DNA of 64,000 nt from Calliopum simillimum (Eukaryota; Arthropoda; Insecta; Diptera; Lauxaniidae), in NCBI GenBank assembly GCA_951812925.1, contig OX638372.1, positions 6,510,001-6,574,000 on the forward strand, given 5' to 3'. The notes beneath the pieces were generated by a model. The model was given only the letters and a program-made list of their open reading frames with translations. It was not told where the DNA came from and did no database searches. Positions 43,403-55,077 of the stretch are shown here, in pieces; position 1 is the first letter of the stretch, and every line of letters starts with the position of its first letter. Made by a program: the position numbers and the translations under genes.

Positions 43403-46400
43403 GTAATGTTAAAGCTAAATAAATACATGGGTACAAAGAATTTAATTCATTAACTGTTGTTGTTTTATTGCAGTCCCGTTTTAATAATCACCCAGTGTTA
43501 AATGATCGCTACCTGCTACTAATGCTACTTGGTAAAGGTGGATTTTCAGAGGTGCACAAAGCATTCGATCTAAAAGAGCAACGTTATGTTGCATGCAAAG
43601 TTCATCAACTTAATAAGGACTGGAAGGAAGACAAGAAAGCAAACTATATCAAGTAAGTTGGCGGGGTTTATGCGAAAAAGGGACAAGACATTTAGAAATA
43701 TGTATGGTGAAATATTTTTTACTCACTTATTTTGCACTGAACTAAAGTATTTGATCCAAAAAATTCAAGTTCACTGTACACTGAGTATACCCTACACTCA
43801 GGGTATATTCACTTTGTCCTTCCGTTTGTAACGCTGAGAAGGAGGCGTGGCAGATAAAGAAAAGTATATATATTCTTGATCAGCGTCACCTCCTGAGTCG
43901 ATATAGCCATGTCCGTCTGTCTGGCTATGTGTGGAAATAAATTTTTTTGGAAAACTAAGCAAGATAATTCAATGAAATTTGGTGCACAGCCTCCGTCGTC
44001 AAAGTTAGCTCGGGGGGATTGAAAATGACCGCCCATACAGTCCATAGAGTATTTTTCACGATAATTTAACCAAAATACACAAATTGTAAGCGCAAGCTCT
44101 GAGCAAAAACTTTGCGAATTCGGACAAGAGGGCGTGGCACCTCTCATATAAGCAAAAGGTTCAAAACGCTATACTGAAAGCGTTTTTTGAGATAATCGAA
44201 CTAAATTTTACTCAGACACTAAGAATTCTAAATAAAAGCTTTGAGCAAAAACTGGATAAAATCGGACAAGAGGGCGTGGCACCTCCCATATAAGCAAAAG
44301 GTTCAAAACGCTATACTGAAGACATTTTTTGAGATAATCCAACCAAATTTCACTCAAAAATTAACAACTATAAATTCAAACTCTGAGAAAAAACTAGGTG
44401 AATTCGGACAAGGGGGCGTGGCACCTCCCATATAAGCAAAATTTTCAAAATACATCTGTGTAGGGTATTTAATGTTTGGCCAGGCCAAAGGTAACACCCT
44501 TACTAGTTTTATTTTGACACTGAAGTACAATATCTTGTTTGAACAGTGTCAAAAAACGTATCTGATTCTAACGAATACTTCAGTGTACGGTATTTCCGTC
44601 AAACAAACACTTCAGGTCAGTGTAAAACGTGCGAGTAAAGAAACTACAGTAAAATGTATGATATGGTAACACTTGCATGTTGCAATGCATTGGTAACCCA
44701 GTACTGTTGTAGCTTTTATACATTTTCGCGAGAGAGAGAGAAAGACAGCGTGAACAAAAAAGAGGCAAAAGAAGAGAGCGATAAACTACATTTGTCGCTA
44801 AAGAAGCATTTTGTAGTGCACACTATAACAACAGTATACGCATTGAACTGAACTGGTGCAAATCAAACAAGACAGGTCTGTGCAGTATTTGTTTTTTCTT
44901 GTCTCATATCCAAGTTCTATCCAGACATTTCCACGTGACACTGAACTGAAGTGAAGTATTTGATAAATAAAAAGCGTATACAAGACATGAGTATCTTGAA
45001 ACGAAATGTCTTAAAACTCCAACAAGACGTCTAATACGAATGAATGTGTTAAAACGACTTGTACCTAGTACTCGTTGCACTAAAACTACGCTAATAACCG
45101 TGGCGAACATTTCTAATTGACTTTTCTGTAATTTTTTTTTTAACTTTAGGCATGCGCTGCGGGAATACAACATACACAAGGCGCTGGATCATCCACGTGT
45201 TGTAAAGTTGTACGATGTTTTTGAAATTGACGCCAATTCCTTTTGTACAGTACTAGAGTATTGTGATGGACATGATTTAGATTTCTATCTAAAACAGCAC
45301 AAGACCATACCAGAGCGAGAAGCGCGTTCAATAATCATGCAGGTTTGTCAACATTTTGTTTTAGTTAAACGCAACTAGTCGAACTAATGTTTGTTTTTTT
45401 TAACTTTGTTAAGGTTGTTTCTGCGCTAAAATACTTAAATGAGATTAAACCACCCGTTATTCATTACGATTTGAAACCGGGTAACATACTTTTGACCGAA
45501 GGGAATGTTTGTGGCGAAATCAAAATAACCGATTTTGGTCTTTCAAAAGTAATGGATGATGAAAACTATAATCCAGATCATGGCATGGATTTGACATCAC
45601 AGGGTGCTGGAACCTATTGGTGAGTATGTGTGGGGAAAAGGTAGTGTATTAATTATCAAATACATTATGCCTTTTATGCACTTTTATTTTGAAATTCAAA
45701 CTAAAAAGGAACGGGTTTTCTTTTATCTGTTTCTTACATTTATTAAAAATTTAATTTTATAATCTTCTGAAGCGTGTGTTCGAATCCAAAGTAAAGTCTA
45801 ATATAAACTCGTTTGTTTTTTTCTCTTTCTTTTAGGTATTTACCACCTGAATGTTTTGTTGTGGGTAAGAATCCGCCAAAAATATCATCAAAAGTTGATG
45901 TCTGGAGTGTTGGCGTTATCTTTTATCAGTGTCTATATGGTAAAAAGCCATTCGGACACAATCAGTCCCAGGCAACCATACTCGAAGAAAATACAATCCT
46001 TAAAGCAACAGAGGTTCAGTTTTCCAATAAGCCCACAGTCTCTAATGAAGCTAAGGTAAGTGTGTTGCTTATTTTGTTTTGGGCGTTAAGAAATAACTTG
46101 CAGGGAGTTATTTGCAAAATGACTATTGCCCAAATTGATACGAAAATAATTTCTTTTTTATTTTGGGCGTTTGCTTTGTATTGATTTATCAATTTTTTAA
46201 TTTTTTCATTCATTCAGAGTTTCATACGGGGCTGCCTCGCATATCGTAAGGAAGATCGTATGGATGTCTTTTCATTGGCACGCCATGAGTACATACAACC
46301 GCCTATACCAAAACATGGGCGTGGTCTTTCACTCACACAACAACAGCAACAGCAGCAACAACAGCAGCAACAGCAACAACAGCAATCATCAACATCGCAA

Positions 46401-46472
46401 GCAAATTCCGCCGGACAAACTTCTTTCTCCGCTGGAATGTTTGGCAATTTAAACCAATCTAGTTCATCCTAG
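40724..46472 (+). CDS. Tlk: Tousled-like serine/threonine kinase (spliced, 6 exons)
   Basis: Nuclear kinase. In animals it phosphorylates the histone chaperone Asf1 and supports replication-coupled chromatin assembly. The exons are 40724-43402, 43474-43652, 45150-45342, 45414-45619, 45836-46055 and 46218-46472; all have GT-AG borders and compatible phases, giving 1243 residues. Seen in order: poly-Q/His region (1-110), NLS RKRKRK (240-245), GKKINDYF, a PIP-like motif (357-364), coiled coil (574-710), second coiled coil (about 850-893), kinase domain (about 905-1185) with GKGGFSEV (913-920), Lys935, HYDLKPGN with Asp1036, DFG Asp1057 and GTYWYLPPE. The C-terminus has about 16 Gln and ends [11 protein letters not shown] instead of HRD is normal for Tousled kinases. 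All catalytic residues are present. The start is the first codon of the exon; an upstream exon may extend it by 95 residues. Confidence 0.96.
43474..43652 (+). CDS. Tlk: Tlk exon 2 (kinase N-lobe)
   Basis: Residues 894-952 plus two bases of codon 953. It encodes [20 protein letters not shown] and the ATP-binding Lys935 in [10 protein letters not shown]. Acceptor TTTTATTGCAG; donor GTAAGT at 43653. Confidence 0.95.
43653..45149 (+). other. Tlk: Tlk kinase intron enlarged by insertions (1497 bp)
   Basis: The other introns in the kinase part are 71-216 bp; this one is 1.5 kb because it carries a DINE-1-like element (43786-44506). The flanks share a CACTGAACT(A/G)AAGT...TATTTGAT motif (43735 and 44938) and several CACTGAAGT copies, so the element may have landed inside an older repeat. 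A GAGAGAGAGA run lies at 44731-44740. Confidence 0.75.
43786..44506 (+). mobile_element. DINE-1-like (Helitron-related) element, copy 2
   Basis: It starts with TATACCC then CAGGGTATA (43786-43807), followed by the DINE-1-like GTATATATATTCTTGATCAG block and CGATATAGCCATGTCCGTC. Three GGCGTGGCACCTC blocks follow. It ends with the hairpin TTTGGCC-A-GGCCAAA (44475-44489) and CTAG (44503-44506), next to a T. The orientation is the same as Tlk. Confidence 0.8.
45150..45342 (+). CDS. Tlk: Tlk exon 3
   Basis: Completes codon 953 and encodes residues 954-1017: [39 protein letters not shown] and [10 protein letters not shown]. Acceptor TTTAACTTTAG; donor GTTTGT at 45343 (a weaker donor). Confidence 0.95.
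45414..45619 (+). CDS. Tlk: Tlk exon 4 (catalytic loop and DFG)
   Basis: Residues 1018-1085 and two bases of Trp1086. Contains [18 protein letters not shown], the catalytic loop with Asp1036, [12 protein letters not shown] with Asp1057, and the activation segment [13 protein letters not shown]. Donor GTGAGT at 45620. Confidence 0.96.
45836..46055 (+). CDS. Tlk: Tlk exon 5 (C-lobe)
   Basis: Completes Trp1086 and encodes residues 1087-1159: [44 protein letters not shown] and ILKATEVQF, all hallmark Tousled C-lobe sequence. Donor GTAAGT at 46056. Confidence 0.96.
46218..46472 (+). CDS. Tlk: Tlk exon 6 and stop
   Basis: Residues 1160-1243: [17 protein letters not shown] closes the kinase domain, then PIPKHGRG, a run of about 16 Gln (CAA/CAG), a Ser/Gln-rich tail and the TAG stop at 46470-46472. 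The same frame continues ten sense codons past TAG-adjacent sequence to a TAA at 46500, then is open for 192 codons. Confidence 0.95.
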   Translation, partial: SFIRGCLAYRKEDRMDVFSLARHEYIQPPIPKHGRGLSLTQQQQQQQQQQQQQQQQSSTSQANSAGQTSFSAGMFGNLNQSSSS

Positions 46473-49371
46473 CTGCTAACAAAACGCAATTCCAATTCCT
46501 AATTGATGAAGTTGATAATGACGAGAAAGCAAAATACAACAACAAACACAGCAAACACTATAAGTCAAACAATAAAGCAGGAACAGCAACAACGACACTT
46601 TTTGGCAATGGCAAACAATAATGACGATAACGATGGTAATGATGTTGTTAAGGTAGCAACAAATGTTAATGCAGTTGCAGCTACAGCTGCTGCTTCAGTC
46701 GATGAGCACGATTATGCCGCCGCCGCTTGTATTGTTATAACAAATCAAACTCAAAAAGATACACAAGTTGAGGCTGAAGAAGAAGCGTTGTCATTGCCGC
46801 CACTGGTACAAAATGTAAAGAAGAAGAAACAAAATTTCAATAAAATTATTATTGAAAAAATAGCGCCAGCCGCCAACAATATAAAAGCAACAACAACAAC
46901 AATATCCTGCAAAAATAGCAAAAGGCGTGGTGCCCAGCAACAGCAGCAATTGCGTGTTACAATGCAAAATTGTGTTATGCCAGCGATTTTAGAAAAAATT
47001 TGCAGTCATTTAAAAGTTCAGCACAACAACAATAACACTGCCTCGGCCGCCGCATCCAATGTCCCCAAGCGTCGAAGATGATGAGGTGATCATAAATTTG
47101 GGAATGATGTTGTTGCTACTACAGGAAAAGTATAGAAAAAAAATTGAATTTTTAAAGCTTAAGCATTAAATAACAGACAGACCAGATTGATAACAAAAGA
47201 AATAGAAAAAAAAAAAAAATATAAAAAATAGCATAAAAATAAGAAAATAATGCAAAATTTAAATTATTATTAAATGTGATACTTACTCTTGAAATTTATA
47301 ATGTTATGATGATATAAAGAAAAAAGCACGAATTCAATATTTTTTTTTTAAAGCATGAGCATGAGAATTTCTCTTTGGCGCCGCTTAATAAAAAAATTGA
47401 GTATATTAAATGAAATCTGTTCAATAACACACTTTCGATTTGCGTTTTAACTTGAAACAAAAAAAGCAACAAACAAATTTATGTTTGTTTCAATAGCGGC
47501 GGCTTATGAATTTTTAATAATTTCATAGAGAGCACAAAAGAGTCGAAATTTCATTGAGTTTAACTAGCCAATCTCTTTTTTTTTACAAGTTTGAGAAAAA
47601 TGGTAAACAGAATGACTATTTGAAAATTGCAAAAAAATTTGATAGTTTTACAATCAATGCCACGATTTTTAACTATCCTCTATAAGCTGGTCCAGTAAAT
47701 CATTTCCGTTTCATTAGAAAAATGTTTTGTGTGCGACAAAATTAAAATATGTGGCTTATTGATTGTTCTATTGAGTGTTGCAAAACCGTAAACTTTCTGG
47801 CGTTTTAAATTTTATTATTTTTTAAATGATTATGATGGAAATAAATTTAACATTCAACTGGGATTCAACCATTTCCGTAAAGTTAATTTTTAATTAAAAG
47901 ATCTAAATTTTTTAGCTGAAACAAATTTAAAATCTCAATGAATTAACTGCCAGTTTGATAAACTGCTCCATTAAATTTGACTCAAACTGAACTCTTTTAT
48001 GAAATTCATTCAAATTCATAATATCTCGGTTATGCCGTACATTTTGTTATATTTTTGTGCAGTTTCTGTTGCTGTTTAAACAATAATTATTTTTGTAAAA
48101 ATTTTAGTTATTTTGTTTTTATTTGAGAGTTGCATGAACAAGCAAAATAAATGTTCGAAACAAAAAATAAAATAAAAACATTTCAGTTCTGGCATAAAGT
48201 TAAAACTTGGCATTAAATCGATAATAATGCATAGCATAAATGAAAATCTTGCAATTTTTATTCAAAATTGCGCGCCAAATCAAGAAAAAAATTAATACTT
48301 ATTCATATATAAATATATATATATATAAAATATATAGTTAAACACAAAACATTGGAATGTAAAGAAATCATTTCATACTCATAATTACACACACACATGC
48401 ATAACCATTATTACATAGTTATGTAGTAAGTTTAAAATAAAAATTTAAAACTAATAATTATTTAAATTAAATATGTAGCAAGTATGTAATTTAAAATACG
48501 CTGCAAAAATTAAAAAAAAAAAACAAAAAAAAAAAACTTCACTTTTAAAAATGTGTAAAACAGTAAAAGAAAAATATTAATATTAAATAACTGTAATTTG
48601 AAGAAAAAACAACCAACATATTGAATAAGTAAATTAATGAATATGAAATCGCCTAATTTTTTATTATTAATTAAATATATATATATATAAATATTATATG
48701 AGTAATTAAGTTAAATCTTATATTTTAGTTTTTAATATTAAAAAAGAAAACAAAAAGCAAAAAAGTATAAACTTTTTAACTTCTATAAATATAAATACAC
48801 TATTACATATATTCAAATTAATAAAACAATAAAAAAAAGAAGAAACCAGAGAGTAAATGCTAGCAAAAGTAAAAGTGAACGACGTGTGTAGTAGCAGATG
48901 AAATATAAATAAAATGATACAGCATAATTGTTCTTATTAAACGTTATAAAAACATATTTAAAAAATCAAGCAAAAAACAAACGAAAATAACATTAAAAAA
49001 AAACAAATTACAAGTTATCAAATTTTAATTTTATCACGTAAGAATGTAGCTTAGTGCAGCAGTAAGTAATTGGAAGTTGGTAATTAAAAGAAAAAAAAAA
49101 AAAAAATTAATAAAACTACGCTAATTTAAAATAAAAGCAGCATTTAAAATTTAACAATAGAAAACTGTTTAATTTGCAAAGCGTAAGCTTAACAGTTGGC
49201 ATGTATTTCCAGTTTGCAGGTTGAAAATAATAAAATTTACTTTTTACATGTACTAAGTATAGCTGGATGGCCAAGTTTCGAAAGTCTAAATATTTGATTT
49301 CAAATAGACTTAAAAATACTAGATTTTGGCCGCTCCCTGACAAAAAATTGTACATTTTAAATTACAATAAA
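46473..49371 (+). other. Tlk: Candidate Tlk 3' UTR
   Basis: CAA-rich then AT-rich sequence with many AATAAA motifs (for example near 47384, 48158, 48822 and 48908). The clearest candidate 3' end is near 49366. The first part contains the 191-codon ORF described separately. Confidence 0.5.
46506..47081 (+). CDS. Unexplained 191-codon ORF directly downstream of Tlk
   Basis: ATG at 46506, 33 bases after the Tlk stop and in the same frame, separated from it by TAG and TAA. It ends with TGA at 47079. The product is Asn/Ala/Thr-rich. It begins MKLIMTRKQNTTTN, has an acidic patch (NNNDDNDGNDVV), an Ala-rich stretch, EAEEEALSLPPLVQNV, a basic KKKKQNFNK, SKRRGAQQQQQ, a predicted helix VMPAILEKICSHLK, and a basic end PKRRR. 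No known family is recognised. It could be a second cistron, an alternative Tlk C-terminus reached by splicing, or a chance frame in triplet-repeat-rich 3' UTR. Length and the basic C-terminus favour some coding role, but only modestly. Confidence 0.35.
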   Translation: MKLIMTRKQNTTTNTANTISQTIKQEQQQRHFLAMANNNDDNDGNDVVKVATNVNAVAATAAASVDEHDYAAAACIVITNQTQKDTQVEAEEEALSLPPLVQNVKKKKQNFNKIIIEKIAPAANNIKATTTTISCKNSKRRGAQQQQQLRVTMQNCVMPAILEKICSHLKVQHNNNNTASAAASNVPKRRR

Positions 49372-49430
49372 ATGATTTTTAAACATCACTAAAGCACCAT
49401 TTTTTTTTTGTTTTTTTTTTCTTTTTGTAC
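49366..49430 (+). promoter_or_regulatory. Candidate polyadenylation signal of Tlk
   Basis: AATAAA at 49366-49371 is followed about 30 bases later by a long T-rich/TTTTTG stretch (49399-49427), the expected downstream element. Earlier AATAAA motifs could also be used. Confidence 0.35.
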
Positions 49431-49554
49431 TTTTCCAGACAGTGTGCTTTTTATATATATACTTTTTTCGCTAATTCACTAAAAACATTAAAGTAAACAG
49501 TGCGCCAGCAGAGATGTACAGTAAATTAAAGACTTCACGTTTGACAATCACCCC
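49431..49554. other. Short spacer
   Basis: No feature seen. Confidence 0.4.
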
Positions 49555-49776
49555 CATCATTCAATTCGATTACGATTGGAACTACATCGAATCGAGATTT
49601 TGCTATCACATATTGTGATTTCGAGAATTATCAAGAAAAAAAGAATCGAAATCCAAAATTTTTCCAATCGAAACCGCTTTAGATGAAAAAGCTGATTCAT
49701 TTTGGAAATCAAAATACATGATAGCAAAATCTCGATTCGATTTAATTCCAATCGAAATCGAATTAGATTATAAGGG
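49555..49776. mobile_element. Foldback MITE, ATTCGATT family, copy 1
   Basis: Left arm: ATTCGATTACGATTGGAACT, then TCGAATCGAGATTTTGCTAT. Right arm is its complement: ATAGCAAAATCTCGATTCGA, then CCAATCGAAATCGAAT and ATTATAAG at the end. About 220 bp. A shorter relative is at 59980-60099. Confidence 0.78.
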
Positions 49777-50215
49777 TGAATATAATCGATTACCACTAAG
49801 TATATATTTTAGAGTTGAGCATGTATTATGATACCCAAAATTATTACAACTTTTTATTGAAAACAAAATTTTTTATTGTTGGCAATAATTCCATTTTTTC
49901 AAATCCTGAAACTTAACACATAAGTTTTTGGGAAAACTTTTATAAAAAATTTATTTTTAAAAGTTTCTTTTAAAGTTTTTAGAAAGCTTTATCCATAAAA
50001 GTTTTTATATAAAAGGTTTTACATAAACATTTTTTATAAAAGTTTTTATTTAAAAGATTTTATACAAAAATTTTAAATAAAAGTTTTAATTTTTTTAAAC
50101 TTTTATTTTTAAAAGTTTTTCATAAAAACTTGCCACATTAAAGTTTTTCATAAAAACTTGCCACATTAAAGTTTTTTATTGTTTTTTTTTTCACAATGAT
50201 GTGCTTATTCGAAAA
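49777..50215. repeat. AT-rich minisatellite (TTTTTATAAAAG type) with 28-bp duplication
   Basis: Repeated AAAAGTTTTTxATAAAA units from 49930 to 50170. The last part is a perfect double copy of a unit containing GTTTTTCATAAAAACTTGCC (about 50115-50142 and 50143-50170). Confidence 0.7.
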
Positions 50216-50402
50216 AAAAAAGTTTTTGATAAAGAGAAACAACTGATTGGTTTCATTTGGATAATACCAGTTGGCAATTTGTCGTATAAATTTTTGTCTA
50301 AATCTTATATTCTCCGCTATTATGAAATAAAATTTCGTCGTAATCGAATCGTAACCTTTTTTTTCTTCTTCTGGAGTTAATTCTCCCGGAATTCATAACA
50401 GG

Positions 50403-50692
50403 GGTGCAACAAGTTGAGAGAAAAAATTTTTGAATGAGATCTAGATAAATTTTTTTTTTTCGATAATTTGGAGTTGCTAATTCTGAATTTGGCAACCGTT
50501 TTTCTCTTTGCAGTAATCTTTGATTTAAAGTGTAGCTAACTTTTGTCAACACCATCGGATAGCCATAATCTTCCTCATTAAATCTTACATGTATACTTTT
50601 CAAATTGGATCATTACTTTCCGAGACATGCATGAAATGAACAAAAATAGGTTATCAAGATAACATTCATAATTTCGTGTAATTTGTTGCACC
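50403..50692. mobile_element. TGCAACA-family foldback element, short copy
   Basis: Ends are GGTGCAACAA (50403-50412) and TTGTTGCACC (50683-50692). The inner segments GAATTTGGCAACCGTTTTTC, TAAAGTG and CAAATTGGATCATTACTTTC match arms of the larger element at 62702-63301. It is 290 bp, a nonautonomous copy that keeps one arm. Confidence 0.75.
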
Positions 50693-53600
50693 TTTATTTT
50701 TTTCAAATATTAATTTGTACATATATCCACTTTTTTTTCACCATTTACTTCTTCTATTTTGCTAATTATGAGATGAAATTATTTCTAGAATGATCGTACA
50801 TTAATTCATCCTTCTTGAAATGATATTTTTTATCAATTATTTGTTGTGCGGGGAAACATTTTACGTTTAGTCTGAAAATAAACGTTTTTAAAGAAAAATA
50901 GAGTTGGCCGTTCTGAAGAGATAGATTATTTTATCTTATATTTTGTAAAAAATTGCTTAAAGTAGATAATTCAAAAACTACACATATGTCAAATAAGACA
51001 CATGATAACAATGGAACAAATAATACTGGAAATATTCTGCTGTAAAAGCTTACGTTACTGCCAAAGCACGTTGAAGTAGTAGCGCATCCGTAATATACAT
51101 TGTAAATAATTTTTTTTTTTTATCAATTGCTATGCTAAATCCTTAGGTCTTTATTTTTAAAATTCCTACGTCTGGCTTTCTATTGATAAGTTGCTACTTT
51201 TATTTTTGCATTTGTTTTTATTGTTTTGACGTGTGTTTTTTTTTATTGAAATTTGTGTAGTTTTGTAAAAACTCTAAAGCGAAATTCAAATGAGAACAAA
51301 AAACCTTAACTGGCGTGATTTTTTTAAGCATGTTTTGATAAATCCTACGTATTATTGTGACACAGCAAAAAGGAGACTTAAGTGAGCATTTTTATCAACA
51401 GTTTGATATCAGATATGGAATTTGGAACTAAAAGCAACAAGAACTACAAACTCAAATGGCTTGAATTCAAATTTTCATTTATTTTTATTGTACAACAAAA
51501 CGAAGGATTCATCAAAGGACACTTAAAGTTATCTTTTATACAAAATTTAGTATTACCTTTTAATAGATTTTGAAGCTGTAAAGCTTAGCGTGCATGTGTT
51601 TTTATAAAAGCGTTCTTACTCTTTTTAACTTTTTCTGTTTTCATAAATAAAAATGTTATTTTCATCTTTCAATGCAATTTTGAATTTGCTTCGCAAAAAC
51701 TGTCATTTACAAAAAGAAAATATTAATCAAATGAACGTTGCAAACTACAAGAAATTAAATAATAATAATAAAAATAAAAAAAAACGTTAGCCAGCAGCAA
51801 ATTTTAGTTAGTTTGCTGCAAGGAAAACTTAAATAAAAAATAAATGTATTAAAAATTTTAGCTTAGAAATAAATAAAATGTGAAAAAACAACAACAACCA
51901 ATTACAGCTTAAACGATAATATTTGTTGAGTATTTTACTATTATTAATTACTATTATTATAATTATTATATTATAAATTTAAAATTACAAATTAATATAT
52001 AAATAAAAAATAGTTATTCTATAAATAATATAAAATAAAAATCGAAGCAAAAAACAAAATTAAAAAATTAAATTCACACTCCACACAGAAATTTAAAAGC
52101 TGAATAAACAGTTTAAAAGTAATAAATAATAGAAAAGTACATATATCAAAAAAACAAAAAAATAAAAAAAAAAACCAACATTAAACAACTTAAGTTATAC
52201 TGCAGAAATAAAATTTTATTTAAAACAAATATTAAAACAAAAAAACGCATTTTTTTAATTTATTGGTATGTAGTTATCATTCTCGGATTCTTTCTTTAAG
52301 TTATGATTAACCTAAATTGATTGTCCCTATTAAAGAATATGATCCAGTAGAGAAGGGTGTCAGCGTTTTAAAATAACTGAGCCAAGCGCAGTAAGCGTGT
52401 AATTTTTGGCTAATTTAAAACAAACACAATATTTTCCAAATTTCTCGGGACTACTACAGCCATGAAATTTTTTTTCCACGTCTACATCAAGCCCAATATT
52501 TTAGTAATATGAAAAAATTTCTCGGAATTTCAACACCCATTCAAAATAGTTTTTGCATTTTCTTCTTTTTTCATACACAAAATAATCGAGAACAAAGAAA
52601 CAACAAAAACACTTTCATGAATGTTGTAATTCCAACAAATTTTAAAAATTATTAAAATATTGTGTTTGTTATAAACGAGCCAAAATTGGCAAATTATTGC
52701 TCTACGCTGAGGAACAAAACGCATGTGCATTTTTCGTTTATTAAGAAAGTTCAACAATTCATCAATTTTTAAATATTTTTTCACACAAACATGAACATCA
52801 GCATGGAATCAGAATTCGGCATAAATATACCATCTCAATGAAATTTTCATATTTGTTACAGAAAATTTCGAAAAAAGCAGTGCTCCATCATAAATTGTAT
52901 CCTTAATTTGTATTCCTTACTGTAAATGACAGGGTCTCCAACACTTTTCTTTTTCATAAAACCTTTCAAGCTGGCCAGCCCCCAATTTCACTTTTAAATT
53001 GCCATCTCGGATAACTTTTGTTTGGTTTTTTTAACTGGCAACTCCCTTATGTTGATACATAATTTTACTGCAAAGCAAAACGTTCTAAAAATTCGCTAAA
53101 AATACTTCAATTTAAATTAAATTAAAACCCCTTCAAAAAGTTTATGAAGGTAAAAGTAACTTTAGTTACGTAGATTAATGAACAGGCCGAAAGATAACAA
53201 TTAATATTTGAAATGGTGAAAGCTTAGTAGCAATGTATGGAAAATTTTACTCTAAAAGTAGTAGTGGAAAGTATGTATCTTGTATTTCCAGATTAACTTT
53301 AACAATTTCCGGCTCCAATTATCAATAAAATTTTAATAAAAAATGCTAACAAATTGTACAAGGAGTGGTGAGCAAAGCTGCTCAAAAGCTTTACAAAAAG
53401 ATTTGTTACCTTAACGTTTTGCGGCAGCAAAGATAATGAGCAACAGCCTTTCAATCTTTAAGGCATTCAAGGTTTGTGTTCATTTTTCAAAAAAGCAAAC
53501 ATTTTATGTGGAACAAGTAATAATTCCTGGCCCGGAGCTCTTGAGCTTCTAGTTGTTGCCCTAATCGCTGTACCCTCTGACTAAATCACATTAAAGCTAA

Positions 53601-55070
53601 ACAAATCTTTATATTCAATGAAGACATTTCTTTAAGTTTGAAATTATATAATTGAATTAAATATTTTCTAGAGCCGATCAGTTTATTTTGAAAATACTTT
53701 TGTTTTTTTTAACAATCCACCAAAAATATTTACAACTAATTTTATTTCTTGTATTTTGTTTGGAATTCACTTACACCAACATAAAGGCAACTTCCATTAA
53801 AAACATTTTCTACAACACAAAAAAAGAAACAAATCATAAATTAATTAATATATCAACAATAGAAAAAGCAAATAAATCAACAAGCCAAAAGTATGAAATT
53901 TACAAAATAAAAGTTTCAAATTTTATAGAACTTTTTTCGACAGCAATTTATGTAAAATGGGTGTTTTCGAAAACAACTACAACAAAAGTTATATTAGATA
54001 AAATGGATTCATAAATTGTTCTTCAAATTCAATACAAAAAAAAAAAAAAAAACAAGGATTTAAAGCATAAAGAAAATATAAATAAAACCATTTTAACATT
54101 TAAACGCAGCAAAAGTAATATACTAAAACATTAAATTTTTAAAAGTAATTTAACAAGTCAAGATAAAAATCATTCAAACATTACAGAATATTTCCAGAAA
54201 CAAAATGAAATTTGAATTTTGAAATTCAAATAATTGTATTAAAGTGAAAAAATAAGGAAAAAAAACGTGAGATAAAACGACACTTAAAGAAAACAAATAT
54301 ATATAAATATAAACACTGTGAAAAAAAAAACTAACAAAGAGAAAATTTGAAATTTAAAAATTAATTAAATAAACAGAGAAACTAAAAAAAAAACAACAAA
54401 AAACCAATTAAAAAATATACAAAAATATTTAAAATAAATGTTATAAAGTGTTTTCTTGAAAATATATATTTTTTTATATTGGATTAGGTTAGAGTGGCGG
54501 TTTAGCGATGCAAGCTTAAAAACCCTTTAATACCACATGTGTGATCCGACAGATTGGTTCAGGTTGTTGTAAAAAATTAAAGTACGAACTCAGGTACACA
54601 GTCTTCTTGAAGTACAGGATAATTGCAAAAAAAAATATCACAACAAAAGCTGAAAACAGGGGGTGATTTTAGAGGCTTGTGTGATAATTTGCTCATTGGC
54701 CAGAAAATCCGATCAGACTCCCACAAGAAAACCGCTTTTCTAGTTAGTCATTTTCGATGTGTTTTGAGATGCTCAATTCGACTCCGGTCTCAGAATTACT
54801 CTATCGCGTATAGTTTTCGAGTTATCATAACCAAAAAAGACAAAAAAAAAATCGTTTTAAAGTTAATGGCAAGGCATGGCTGCTCTCTTAACTTCACCAG
54901 TGCTGAGTGAGTTCATACCCCGCAAGGTTAAGTAAAGAATTTTCTCATAATACTTAAAAAAAGTGCACAAATACCGTTTTTCAATATTTTGGTTTATGGT
55001 ATCTCCTAGAAAAATTAAGATATTGACATAATTTAAATTACATTTTTCAGAATGCAAGATTAAATATAAA
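50693..55070. other. Non-coding, very AT-rich, no gene seen
   Basis: Over 4 kb of A/T-rich sequence with homopolymers and many AATAAA-like motifs (51740-52250, 54010-54420). Open frames of 60-108 codons occur, but they lack ATG starts or protein-like composition. The longest, at 53688-54014, starts with TTG and reaches its only ATG near its end. No transposon ends were identified. Confidence 0.5.
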
Positions 55071-55077
55071 TATAAAT

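Noticed and set aside
46470..46505. Simple stop-codon readthrough of Tlk into the downstream ORF
   Set aside because: The frame has two stops, TAG at 46470 and TAA at 46500. Single readthrough would add only ten residues, so splicing or independent initiation would be needed.
53688..54014. 108-codon + strand frame with a hydrophobic start
   Set aside because: It starts with TTG, its only ATG is near the end, and composition equals the surrounding A-rich DNA.
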